Below, in pieces: positions 1 to 7,847 of a stretch of DNA of 56,150 bases. The translations under genes were made by a program, and so were the position numbers. The stretch is taken from NCBI RefSeq assembly GCF_025567365.1, contig NZ_JAOQJG010000009.1, forward strand, positions 1-56,150, in the 5' to 3' direction. Under the pieces are notes generated by a model. It did no database searches, had not been told where the DNA came from, and worked only from the letters and a program-made list of their open reading frames with translations. This stretch comes from Anaerostipes amylophilus (GTDB taxonomy: Bacteria > Bacillota > Clostridia > Lachnospirales > Lachnospiraceae). Position 1 is the stretch's first letter. Each line of letters starts with the position of its first letter.

Positions 1-89
1 AAGATCTTTTTGTGATCCGCTTCGTATAAGAAGCTTTATCATTATATCACTTAGTTCTTAGCTTGTCAAGAACTTTTTTAATTTATTTT
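1..89 (-). repeat. Left copy of inverted rRNA promoter/leader repeat
   Basis: These 89 bases are the reverse complement of 56030-56118 with a single mismatch (position 62 against 56057). They contain a -35/-10 promoter and the start of an rRNA leader pointing left, out of the window. This implies an rRNA operon immediately to the left, transcribed away from oriC. Confidence 0.9.
41..69 (-). promoter_or_regulatory. rRNA-type promoter, proximal (left end)
   Basis: Read on the minus strand: TTGACA (64-69), a 17-base spacer, then TATAAT (41-46), both perfect consensus. The initial transcript carries the same GCTTC...GAAGC mini-hairpin as the right-end copy. It should drive the rRNA operon lying left of the window. 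Confidence 0.85.
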
Positions 90-156
90 AAAATACATTT
101 TTCAAATCCCTTTGAAAACTCTGTATTTCTCTCTGTCGCTCACAGACATCTTAGAT

Positions 157-185
157 ATAATATCATGCTGATTCTTAACTGTCAA
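157..185 (-). promoter_or_regulatory. rRNA-type promoter, distal (left end)
   Basis: On the minus strand TTGACA (180-185) and TATTAT (157-162) are 17 bases apart. This is about 116 bases upstream of the proximal promoter, giving a tandem rRNA promoter pair. A short CTGT...ACAG hairpin follows the start region. No convincing gene lies between base 1 and the terminator at 263. Confidence 0.7.
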
Positions 186-262
186 CACTTTTTTTATATT
201 TTTTTCGTTTTTTATATTTTCCTTTATTGTTCTATCTATAATATCATTCGGAAAAGGTAAGC

Positions 263-313
263 AAAAAGGTATCTTGCCAAGAAATCCTTAGACCCCTTCT
301 AACAAGATACCTT
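263..313 (-). terminator. Terminator after cvpA-like gene
   Basis: Inverted repeat AAGGTATCTTG (266-276) / CAAGATACCTT (303-313) with a 26-base loop, followed on the minus strand by a T-run (263-267). It separates the operon from the rRNA promoters. Confidence 0.65.
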
Positions 314-321
314 CTATTAAT

Positions 322-858
322 TTAATTCTGTAATATTTTTTCTGTCTCTGATCGAACCTGCTGCTGAATCATCTCTCCTAATGGATTCGTATCAACCATT
401 GTCTGCATGAGCTCACTTCCTCCCATGATCTGATCATATTCCGTCTGCATTCCAATATGTGGCATCAATGAAATAAAAAACATCAATACCATGATAATTA
501 AACTTCCCTTTATCAATCCAAGTACTGCTCCAGCTACACGGTTAATAAATCCAACCCCCGGTATACGGCTGATTTTATTAATAAATCGTACAATAATAGA
601 AAATATCATCTTACATACGATCATTAATATAATATATGAAATCATATATGCAACCTGATCCGTTACAATCGTCCCCTGAATCTGTGGTACATTTTGAATC
701 ACAATATCCTTGAAATATGATGCTCCTTCATATGCGATTGCAAATGTAAGAATCCACGATGCAAGATTGAGCATACTTCTCATCAGACCTCTTCGATATC
801 CTATTACTACCTGAAAAATCAGATATAATCCAAATATACCTAAAACTATTTCTCCCAT
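322..858 (-). CDS. CvpA family integral membrane protein
   Basis: 178-residue protein with about four hydrophobic helices and a Gly/Arg-rich first loop (VIGYRRGLMRS), the pattern of the CvpA/colicin V production family. The long third segment ends in GxxNRxxGxxxGxxxG (GVGFINRVAGAVLGLIKG), which is typical of that family. The chosen ATG at 856-858 has GGAG five bases upstream. An in-frame upstream ATG at 904-906 would overlap the preceding gene and lacks such a site. It sits 13 bp downstream of the DUF5711 gene, so the two are probably co-transcribed. The precise role of this family in Firmicutes is not established. Confidence 0.8.
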   Translation of the reverse strand: MGEIVLGIFGLYLIFQVVIGYRRGLMRSMLNLASWILTFAIAYEGASYFKDIVIQNVPQIQGTIVTDQVAYMISYIILMIVCKMIFSIIVRFINKISRIPGVGFINRVAGAVLGLIKGSLIIMVLMFFISLMPHIGMQTEYDQIMGGSELMQTMVDTNPLGEMIQQQVRSETEKILQN

Positions 859-871
859 GTGTACTCCATTT

Positions 872-2065
872 CTAGCGTAACTCAAGTAAATTAATATTGT
901 CTTCATATGTAATTAAATATCTTCTCTTCTTTCCTGTTAATGATACATTTGAAATCCTTTTCTTAAAATCTTTCTGATACATCTCATGTCCTGCAAAATT
1001 TAGAACAGAAAAATGATAATTTCCTGCAAGTACTATTTCTTTTTCTCCCAATAATAATTTTGTATACTCAGAGGAGAACTCATGTTCCATAACACTTCGC
1101 CCATTTTTATTGTAAACAACCGCCTGATATTTTTCCTGTGCTGACTTTGTATCATTTTCAAGAACCATTGCTATATATTTATCATTTACCGCAATACTCT
1201 TGATCGTCTTACGAATCTCTACTGTATTATTCTTAGAAATTGTCTTTCCTGTTTTAAAGAATATAAGTTTGTCATCTGCTGCTGCCACTACCTTGGAACC
1301 ACTCATATAACTAACTTTTGAAATTACACAATCTTTGAAATCAAAGCCTCCGATCAGCTGATCACCTTTTTCTTCACCTGTCATTCCAAAATTATAAAAT
1401 GCTATTCTGCTCTTTACATTGATTCCATCTACCACAAGATAACTTACAACCAAATTCTGTCCATCCGAAGACAGTGCAATATCCATCGGATATCCATTCT
1501 GGCTTGCAGTTACTTTAATGCTCACCAATTTCTTCTGTGCTGCATCATATAATTCAATATAATTTCCCTTATCACCATGAAGCATCAATGCGATCACGCC
1601 TTGTTTTGCAATCTCAACATCAACAATCGGATAAGAAACACTGAATTTTTTCATCTGACCATCATTATCAAGCAGTGCGATCTCATTTCCATTCTTTGAT
1701 GCTATTACAATATAATTTCCACAATAGGATGCTTGTGGATTTTTAATTGAATATGTGCGATTCCATTTTTCATTTCCTTTTCCATCTAGGAAATAAATTC
1801 CATCTTCACTGTAACATATCGTTCCTTTTTTATAAGAAAATGATTGAAAAGATTCCGTCAAATCTTTCGAAATGGTCTTAACTACCTTTATATTATGATA
1901 TGTCCGGTATCGATACGCTAAAATACTGCATAACGCTACGATCATAAGTGCGATAATCAATCCAATCCTGTATCTCTTCTTTCTTTGTTCCAGGATTAAC
2001 GCATTTTGAAAATTCTCATTTGAATTAATGTAAACAGAAAATCCTGATTTTTTCTTTTGTTCCAT
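872..2065 (-). CDS. DUF5711-type membrane-anchored beta-propeller-like protein
   Basis: 397 residues. A short basic cytosolic N-terminus is followed by one transmembrane helix (about residues 35-52, IGLIIALMIVALCSILAY) and a large extracytosolic region rich in repeated beta-strand pairs (for example GNEIALLDNDGQ, DKLIFFKTGK, NKNGRSVMEHEF), which resembles a propeller. I recognise the overall pattern as the DUF5711 family common in Lachnospiraceae; no activity is known. The start at 2065 (ATG, AAGGGA just upstream) is preferred to a TTG 42 bases upstream. It precedes the cvpA-like gene in the same direction and may form a two-gene envelope operon. Confidence 0.65.
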   Translation of the reverse strand: MEQKKKSGFSVYINSNENFQNALILEQRKKRYRIGLIIALMIVALCSILAYRYRTYHNIKVVKTISKDLTESFQSFSYKKGTICYSEDGIYFLDGKGNEKWNRTYSIKNPQASYCGNYIVIASKNGNEIALLDNDGQMKKFSVSYPIVDVEIAKQGVIALMLHGDKGNYIELYDAAQKKLVSIKVTASQNGYPMDIALSSDGQNLVVSYLVVDGINVKSRIAFYNFGMTGEEKGDQLIGGFDFKDCVISKVSYMSGSKVVAAADDKLIFFKTGKTISKNNTVEIRKTIKSIAVNDKYIAMVLENDTKSAQEKYQAVVYNKNGRSVMEHEFSSEYTKLLLGEKEIVLAGNYHFSVLNFAGHEMYQKDFKKRISNVSLTGKKRRYLITYEDNINLLELR

Positions 2066-2160
2066 AAAATCCCTTTCTTCTTTATGATCGTTATGATTTC
2101 TGAACAAAAATTAGTATACATTATCCTATGAAATGTGTCCAGTGTCCTTACCTTCTACGA

Positions 2161-3297
2161 TTAACGTAACACTGGTATGATTAATTTCTGTCCCGGATAA
2201 ATTTGATTTTGATCATTCAGAGTATTTGCCGTCTTGATTCTTTGTACTAATTTTTGTGTCCCATATACTTTTCTGCTGATTGATACCAGTGTCTCTCCTT
2301 TTTTCACCGTATATTTATAATATTTATATTTTGAGACATTCGTCTTTTTCACAGATGTTGCTGCTGTCGACTTTTCTGTTGTTTTTTTTACTTTTGTTGT
2401 ATTCTTTTTATTTTCAGTTGATGCCTGAGTATCCAGTATTTTCGTAACTGTTTTTTCCTTTGTCGTCTCACTTTTATCTTCCACCTGATCTTTTACACCT
2501 TTTCCCATTGTATTCACTGCCCCATTTACTACGTCACGAAAGTTAATACTCTGATCTTGTTGAGCATAATAATACATACTTCCGCCCATGATCATCATGA
2601 CTACAACAGCTGCTGCCGTAGAAAACGTGCGAAATCTTCCTTTTCTCTGGCTGCTTTTTGTTTTTCTGGAAACTTTCTCACGAAATTGTCTGATCAATCT
2701 TTCATCCCTCATATTTTCCATCATTTTCTCATAATTTTCGGATTCCTGCATTCCTTCTCTGCGTTCTGCCAGATATTCACGCATCATCGGATTCTTGTCA
2801 TAATATATGTAATAACCACTTTGCCTTACAAGATCTTGTCCACGATATACATAAAATGCATCTTCATTTTCCAAATCATCGATCATATAAAGTACTTTTC
2901 CTTCCCCTGGAAAATTTTCAAAATGTGTTTTTTTTATCTTATCATTTAATCGTACCGAAAATCCCATTCTCAGCAATGCCCATCCGATCACTTCTAATCC
3001 AGGAAATAATCTGTCTTTTTGCTGATAAATTTCTCTCCATACTTCATCGTTAAATACAGTTTCATCCAAATCAAGTTCCAGATTCTGTCCCTCAATTGCT
3101 CCCTTTACATAAATAATAGTATCGTTTTCTACCATTTCCTTCTCTCCAAATAAAATGGCTCCTCTTACATAAGTATTCTTGTCCGTTGATAATGAATTCA
3201 AAAATGTTATTACATAATCTTCAATATATACTTTTGTATGTCCAACCGGACTCCCGATCTGACGAATGTTTTTGGGCAACAACTGCTCTGTTTTCAC
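2161..3297 (-). CDS. LysM-domain protein with cytosolic MPN-like N-terminal domain
   Basis: 378 residues starting with GTG, with AAGGAGG seven bases upstream. The N-terminal part (about 20-155) is a predicted cytosolic alpha/beta domain. A charged segment, a single transmembrane helix (about 226-244) and a Lys/Thr-rich linker follow. A C-terminal LysM module (about 329-376: YTVKKGETLVSISRKVYG ... IYPGQKLIIP) should bind peptidoglycan outside the membrane. The order ILFGE, WREIY, LFPGLEVIGW, KVLYMID, DAFYVY is reminiscent of a JAB/MPN fold lacking the HxH metal site; this is my inference. It is divergent from yyaC, 159 bp apart, so a sporulation or cell-wall link is possible but unproven. Confidence 0.75.
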   Translation of the reverse strand: MKTEQLLPKNIRQIGSPVGHTKVYIEDYVITFLNSLSTDKNTYVRGAILFGEKEMVENDTIIYVKGAIEGQNLELDLDETVFNDEVWREIYQQKDRLFPGLEVIGWALLRMGFSVRLNDKIKKTHFENFPGEGKVLYMIDDLENEDAFYVYRGQDLVRQSGYYIYYDKNPMMREYLAERREGMQESENYEKMMENMRDERLIRQFREKVSRKTKSSQRKGRFRTFSTAAAVVVMMIMGGSMYYYAQQDQSINFRDVVNGAVNTMGKGVKDQVEDKSETTKEKTVTKILDTQASTENKKNTTKVKKTTEKSTAATSVKKTNVSKYKYYKYTVKKGETLVSISRKVYGTQKLVQRIKTANTLNDQNQIYPGQKLIIPVLR

Positions 3298-3456
3298 GAA
3301 AATTCCTCCTTTTTCTCTATCCTTTCAAACAAACCTTACCACGATCATTTCATATTTTTTATCAAACTGCGTCGAAGAAATCACAATTTTTTTCTACATA
3401 TTTTTTCTATGTTTTGGATACACTAGAAACAAATCATAACGCAGGAGGAAATTGCT

Positions 3457-4014
3457 TTGAGTTTAAAAAAAATAAATTATTATCAACCGAATGATTTTTA
3501 TGCTTTATCAAGATTTCAATCTGACTTTCTCAAACATTTACAAAAAAAATGCAAAAAAAATCAGCCACTGGTCTTAATCTGTATTGGTTCAGATCGTGCA
3601 ACCGGTGACTGTCTTGGTCCTTTAGTTGGTCAATCTCTTATGGATTTCCCTGTATATTCTGTTTATGGTACTCTGCAATTTCCTGTTCATGCTAAAAATC
3701 TTGATAAAACCATGGAACTGATCTACAAATTTCATAAGAATCCATTTATCATTGCAATCGATTCTTGTCTTGGCTATGCGGACCATGTTGGATATATCAC
3801 ACTTTCTTCTATGCCACTTTGCCCTGGTCGTGGTGTTTCTAAACATCTGCCCCCAATTGGTGACATTTCTATCACTGGGATCGTTGATAGATTTTCTGAA
3901 TCAAGTCATGAAACAATTCAGACAACAAGACTGCAGACTGTTTTTTATTTAGCTTCTTTCATTGCAAAAGGAATTCAGATTCCTAAATTTCAAGTTTCAT
4001 ATCCCCATCTTTGA
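3457..4014 (+). CDS. yyaC: Spore protease YyaC family protein
   Basis: 185 residues, DUF1256/YyaC family, a fold related to HybD/GPR maturation proteases. Diagnostic segments are GSDRATGDCLGPLVG (about 44-58) and IAIDSCLGYADHVG, with acidic residues placed as in the metal site of HybD-like proteases. Translation starts at TTG with AGGAGG eight bases upstream; no ATG is available. The 3' end overlaps the convergent PTS gene by 32 bases. YyaC homologues are found in spore-formers and lie near oriC in Bacillus as well; the substrate is unknown. Confidence 0.85.
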   Translation: MSLKKINYYQPNDFYALSRFQSDFLKHLQKKCKKNQPLVLICIGSDRATGDCLGPLVGQSLMDFPVYSVYGTLQFPVHAKNLDKTMELIYKFHKNPFIIAIDSCLGYADHVGYITLSSMPLCPGRGVSKHLPPIGDISITGIVDRFSESSHETIQTTRLQTVFYLASFIAKGIQIPKFQVSYPHL

Positions 4015-5035
4015 TCAGCCCTTTTCTCCTCATTGCCTCTGAAATAAAATAAGTAAGAAATGCTGGGGCGATGATCAGCATAACAAGAATCATAAGAATG
4101 GTGATTGTTGGGGATGTATTCGTAATCATTGTTTTGTATACCATAATCGGCCCCACAAGTCCTGCTGTTCCCATTCCAGATCCTATCGCATTGTTTGTCA
4201 TTTTTAATACAACTGTTGAAATTGGTCCAAGAATCGCACTTGTGATGATCGTTGGCAGCCATATTAATGGTTTTCGTACAATGTTTGGAACTTGCAGCAT
4301 AGACGTTCCGATTCCCTGTGCCAAAAGTCCTCCAATTCCATTTTCCCGGAAACTTGCTGTTGCAAATCCAATCATCTGTGCACAGCATCCTACCGTTGCC
4401 GCTCCTGCTGCTATTCCTGATAGATTTAGAATAACTCCTAATGCTGCAGAACTGATCGGCAGTGTGAGTGCCATTCCCATCAGAACAGATACAATGATTC
4501 CCATCAAAAATGGCTGTTGTTCCGTTCCCCAACGTATCATCTCACCAATTTGTTTCATCAGATCAGAGATATATGGCCCAACCGTCAATCCGACCACTCC
4601 ACCTCCAAGAATCGTAATAAATGGGGTTAATATAATATCAAGTTTTGTTCGTCCTACAAAAATACGTCCAAGTTCAATTCCAATATATGCAGCAACAAAT
4701 GCTCCTAATGGTTCTCCTGGCCCGCTTAAAGTGATCTTGCCATTTGTGATCACACTTCCATCTAACAGCCCTGTTGCAAATGCTCCGATCATTCCTGCAC
4801 TTGCGGCTGATGCACATACTAATGTCTCCTCACCAAGCTTACATGCTACTCCGATACCAATCCCTGCACCTGTCAGAACTTTTGCTATAGATGCAGCCAT
4901 TACGATCATATGTCCAATGTCTCCTCCTACAAATGTTCCAATCTGCTCCAGTATCGTTCCTATAATTAATGTTGCAAATAAACCTATTGCCATTCCTGAC
5001 AAACCATCTATAAATATTCTTTTTAATATTTTCAT
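3983..5035 (-). CDS. PTS sugar transporter subunit IIC (PTS_EIIC_2 type)
   Basis: 350 residues, almost entirely hydrophobic with about ten Gly/Ala-rich transmembrane segments. The N-terminus ILKRIFIDGLSGMAIGLFAT and the internal PFITILGGGVVGLTVGP are typical of the PF13303-type EIIC. The start ATG has AAGGAGAT upstream. No EIIA or EIIB domain, sugar enzyme or regulator is adjacent, so it looks like an orphan permease and its substrate cannot be inferred. The last 32 bases overlap yyaC tail to tail, so the two mRNAs must be antisense at their ends unless terminated inside coding sequence. Confidence 0.8.
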   Translation of the reverse strand: MKILKRIFIDGLSGMAIGLFATLIIGTILEQIGTFVGGDIGHMIVMAASIAKVLTGAGIGIGVACKLGEETLVCASAASAGMIGAFATGLLDGSVITNGKITLSGPGEPLGAFVAAYIGIELGRIFVGRTKLDIILTPFITILGGGVVGLTVGPYISDLMKQIGEMIRWGTEQQPFLMGIIVSVLMGMALTLPISSAALGVILNLSGIAAGAATVGCCAQMIGFATASFRENGIGGLLAQGIGTSMLQVPNIVRKPLIWLPTIITSAILGPISTVVLKMTNNAIGSGMGTAGLVGPIMVYKTMITNTSPTITILMILVMLIIAPAFLTYFISEAMRRKGLIKDGDMKLEI

Positions 5036-5160
5036 ACTTATCTCCTTATACAGACTTTTTTTAAGTATAACATACTAATAGTTCTTTACAACAATCAAAA
5101 ATACTCCTATACTAAACCAAAAGATTCAATTTAAATTTATTTCAAAGGCAGGAAAATTAT

Positions 5161-5427
5161 ATGTTTCGTATGTGGGGAAAGATTTTTCATGAAAATCGTA
5201 TGTTAAAAGACACCGTTATTTGTATCGATACCGATTTAAATCGTACACGCAAGGTTTATCAGGCATTAGAAGAGATATGTTATGAATTTGATCTATCAAA
5301 ACCTCTGTGGCTAGAAAACAACAAAAATGATTTTATCCGCCATTCTAAAACTCGCTTTACTCATGACAGTTTTGTTGAAGATATTGATTTTGACTACCTC
5401 GAAATCCAAGTAATTGAAGAAGACTAA
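5161..5427 (+). CDS. Small conserved-looking protein of unknown function
   Basis: 88 residues, soluble, acidic C-terminus (DFDYLEIQVIEED), no signal peptide or membrane helix. It begins ATG with a purine-rich AGGCAGGA site. An IDTDLNRTRKVYQALEEICYEFDL helix-rich middle and a WLENNKNDFIRHSKTRF segment give it real-protein composition, and it is the only sizeable open frame in this gap on the plus strand. I do not recognise a characterised family. It lies between the divergent PTS gene and the sigma factor gene, 115 bp upstream of the latter. Confidence 0.6.
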   Translation: MFRMWGKIFHENRMLKDTVICIDTDLNRTRKVYQALEEICYEFDLSKPLWLENNKNDFIRHSKTRFTHDSFVEDIDFDYLEIQVIEED

Positions 5428-5542
5428 ATATTTTGATATTTTTCTTTAGAAATTATTTACACAACGTCCGTATTTTATTATACTTAATCTATAAATAATA
5501 GTGCCCTGGGCCCTTGATCTTATCATGTAAGGAGACATTTAT

Positions 5543-6094
5543 ATGAAGGGAGACGGACATTCTAAAAATAAGCAATATACGTCTGAATATATTGCACTTT
5601 TATATCAGAAATATTCATACAAACTATATCACCGTGCTTTTCGTTATACTTCGAATATAAGCACTGCAGAGGATGGTGTGCAATTAGTTTTTGAGAAAAT
5701 TCTTTTACATCCCAAAACCGCCCTAGAGGTTCCTGAGGATGAGATTCTGTATTTTCTTTTTGCTGTACTTCGCAATGTGATGTATACAATTACCAAAGAC
5801 GAAGCTAAGAATTCTCATTTTCCACTGAGATATGATGAAGATATTAACAATTCTCCAGATCTTACAGATTCTGAAGATGTTTTTATTCGTGTCATTCACA
5901 CAGAATGTATCAAAAATATTTTTTCTAAACTTAAACCATCTCTTCGTGATACTATGATCTTTCATTATTGTTATGGTTTTAAGTATCGTGAGATTGCAGA
6001 TATATTTCATATTTCTGAACGTGCCGTAAAAAAACGTATTGCTACAGCTAAGAAGCAAATCAAAACGATGTTTCGGAAAGAGGACTTCCTATGA
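5543..6094 (+). CDS. ECF-like sigma-70 family RNA polymerase sigma factor
   Basis: 183 residues. Region 2 is about 15-85 (YSYKLYHRAFRYTSN...AEDGVQLVFEKI) and region 4 about 125-178, with the helix-turn-helix KYREIADIFHISERAVKKRI. There is no region 1 or 3, as in ECF sigma factors. ATG is preceded by AAGGAGAC. The gene overlaps the next by four bases (ATGA), the usual arrangement for a sigma factor and its membrane anti-sigma factor. Targets are unknown; autoregulation and control of the secreted gene at 7020 are plausible. Confidence 0.85.
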   Translation: MKGDGHSKNKQYTSEYIALLYQKYSYKLYHRAFRYTSNISTAEDGVQLVFEKILLHPKTALEVPEDEILYFLFAVLRNVMYTITKDEAKNSHFPLRYDEDINNSPDLTDSEDVFIRVIHTECIKNIFSKLKPSLRDTMIFHYCYGFKYREIADIFHISERAVKKRIATAKKQIKTMFRKEDFL

Positions 6095-6804
6095 ACAATA
6101 AGGACAAAAAGATTATTGAAGAACAAGATAAATTATTAGATCACCTCATTGAATATGCTGGCCGCCAATATATTGATGAAGAGATCAAAAAATATGAAGA
6201 GCTTCCTGAATTGGAACCTTCAAAAGAATTTGATGAAAAAATGCACAAAATGTTTCAAGATGCTTATAAACGAGAATCTCGTCTTGAGCACATTCAGTTG
6301 GGCAAGAAAATAGCAGTGATTGCTGTTGCAGCACTTCTTGTTGTTTCTGCTGCGGCTATGAATATCAAGGCGGTTAGAGAACCTGTATTGAATTTTGTAT
6401 TCCATAGAAGTGTTAATGGTAACAAAACAAATGTTAATTCACAGGATAATACAAAAGATCATTATGATGTTTCTTTTAAATATATCCCTGATGGTTATAA
6501 ACAAGAAAAAGTTACTTATTCTATGAATAATGATCAAATTAGTTATCAATTTTATAACAATAAATTAAAAAAAGATCTATTTATTAATATTCAGATAGAC
6601 CAAGATTATGATTCTTATGTAAATCAATCTTCTCTTTCTAAATATGACAAAATCACATACGAAAATCATACTTATTATTTTCTTTCTGGCGATACTAATA
6701 CTTTAATTACATATAAAAATCACAGTATTATTTCTATAATGTCATCAGAAACCAAAAATCAACTATTAAAAATAGCAACATATTTAAAGTTTAAAACAAA
6801 ATAA
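6091..6804 (+). CDS. Membrane anti-sigma factor candidate, DUF4367-like C-terminus
   Basis: 237 residues: an acidic cytosolic N-terminal helical region (1-70), one transmembrane helix (about 72-91, GKKIAVIAVAALLVVSAAAM) and an extracytosolic beta-rich domain (about 125-237) with YIPDGYKQEK and DQISYQFYNN, resembling DUF4367 sensor domains. Its start overlaps the sigma factor stop (ATGA), indicating translational coupling. Topology and context fit an anti-sigma factor that senses an envelope signal; no zinc-binding HxxxCxxC motif is present, so it is not a ZAS-type anti-sigma. Confidence 0.7.
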   Translation: MNNKDKKIIEEQDKLLDHLIEYAGRQYIDEEIKKYEELPELEPSKEFDEKMHKMFQDAYKRESRLEHIQLGKKIAVIAVAALLVVSAAAMNIKAVREPVLNFVFHRSVNGNKTNVNSQDNTKDHYDVSFKYIPDGYKQEKVTYSMNNDQISYQFYNNKLKKDLFINIQIDQDYDSYVNQSSLSKYDKITYENHTYYFLSGDTNTLITYKNHSIISIMSSETKNQLLKIATYLKFKTK

Positions 6805-6811
6805 TAAATTT

Positions 6812-6854
6812 AAAAATCAGTCGTAATGAATAATTTACATCGACTGATTTTTTT
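6812..6854 (+). terminator. Terminator after sigma/anti-sigma operon
   Basis: AAAATCAGTCG (6813-6823) pairs with CGACTGATTTT (6841-6851), followed by a T-run. It ends the sigma/anti-sigma transcript, so the secreted gene downstream needs its own promoter. Confidence 0.8.
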
Positions 6855-7019
6855 ATACCATTTTTTACTAAAAATCAATTTTAGCATTTCTTCTTTCTCT
6901 TCCTATGTGTAACACACTATACTTATTTCATATTTTCAATATTATTTTATTTTTAAATTTTTTCATTCTTTTTAAATTATCTATTTCTACATATTGGTAA
7001 GGATAGAAAGGATTACCTT

Positions 7020-7424
7020 ATGAAAAAATTTTATAAACTCTTATTTATACCAATCTTTTGTCTCGTCATGCTATCAAATACTACTTCCACTGTTTCTGCT
7101 GCAAATAACTGGGCTGGTTTTCAACATGTTACAATTGGATTGTCTTTCAAAAAGTGGGGGTTAGCATCTTTCTATACCACTGTCATTCCAAGCAAAAGTT
7201 CTTACTATTCTAAAATTAATATGAAATTGCAACGATATTCTGGTGGTAAATGGCATACTTTAACTAGTGGCACTAATGGAGATACTAGTATTAATATGTA
7301 TAGCCGTGGCTATTATGTAACAAAAGGTTATACATACCGAGTTTACAGCACTGCCACAGTCTACAAATCTAAAGGCGGTAAAAAAATAAACAGTGATACT
7401 TTCATCTACAAAAACAAATATTAA
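7020..7424 (+). CDS. Small secreted protein, function unknown
   Basis: 134 residues with a classical signal peptide: MKK, a hydrophobic core to about residue 21, then TVSA-ANN around residue 28. The mature part of about 105 residues is rich in Tyr, Ser, Thr and Lys with beta-strand alternation (KINMKLQRYSGGKWHTLTSG, YRVYSTATVY). A basic tail follows; there are no cysteines and no anchor motif. It has its own terminator and follows the sigma/anti-sigma pair by 215 bp, which suggests but does not show that the sigma factor controls it. No family recognised. Confidence 0.65.
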   Translation: MKKFYKLLFIPIFCLVMLSNTTSTVSAANNWAGFQHVTIGLSFKKWGLASFYTTVIPSKSSYYSKINMKLQRYSGGKWHTLTSGTNGDTSINMYSRGYYVTKGYTYRVYSTATVYKSKGGKKINSDTFIYKNKY

Positions 7425-7471
7425 AGTTCTAAAAAACTAATCAATTATTCACATAATCCTTACTCGTCACA

Positions 7472-7498
7472 AAAAAGGCAGGTTTTTCCTGCCTTTTT
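7472..7498 (+). terminator. Terminator of the small secreted protein gene
   Basis: Perfect 11-bp stem AAAAAGGCAGG / CCTGCCTTTTT with a five-T loop (7472-7498). It is symmetric enough to work in both directions. Confidence 0.85.
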
Positions 7499-7694
7499 GA
7501 CGTTCCCTCGAAATCTTCATTTACATCCTCAAAATTTTTTTCAACAAAAAGTTCCCTTTTTTTCTAAAACGCTAGTTTACAATATGTAAGAGAGATATGG
7601 TAATGGTAAAATTTTTATTGCAACTGTTAACCATTAAGCACAAATAATAACAAGCAATCACAAAAACATAACGAAAACCCTATTTTTGTTTACA

Positions 7695-7839
7695 TTGACG
7701 TGATTTATTAAATTGAATATAAATTTCAATTCATATCTTAATACCATCTACACTCTCTTACATGACAAAGCAGTGTGGAAACTCATCACTTTCACACAAC
7801 AAAAAACGATCGGAGTTTTCCACTTCTCCGATCGTTTTT
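7695..7839 (+). ncRNA. Candidate small RNA with own promoter and terminator
   Basis: In the 423-base gap between 7424 and 7848, a plus-strand promoter TTGACG (7695-7700), 17 bases, TATAAA (7718-7723) is followed by no open frame. The strong hairpin at 7803-7838 lies about 80-110 bases beyond the expected start near 7730. Between them, GTGTGGAAA and TTTCACAC (about 7774-7798) form a second stem with one bulged G. The predicted transcript is therefore about 110 nt with two stems. The hairpin also serves as dut terminator, so the promoter could be fortuitous. No known RNA family recognised. Confidence 0.4.
7803..7838. terminator. Bidirectional terminator after dut
   Basis: AAAACGATCGGAG (7803-7815) / CTCCGATCGTTTT (7826-7838), a perfect 13-bp stem flanked by A-run and T-run on either side. 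It ends dut on the minus strand and any rightward transcript from 7730. Confidence 0.9.
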
Positions 7840-7847
7840 ATCGTACT

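Noticed and set aside
63..260. A 65-residue frame at the left end
   Set aside because: It runs across two rRNA-type promoters; composition is AT-driven and there is no ribosome site.
4071..5078. A 335-residue open frame opposite the PTS EIIC gene
   Set aside because: It is the antisense shadow of a hydrophobic, Gly/Ala-rich gene, has no ribosome site, and its Pro/Ile-rich composition is an artefact of reversed codons.
5500..5520. CCCTGGGC palindrome upstream of the sigma gene as an operator
   Set aside because: Too short and unique in the window; no second copy to support it.
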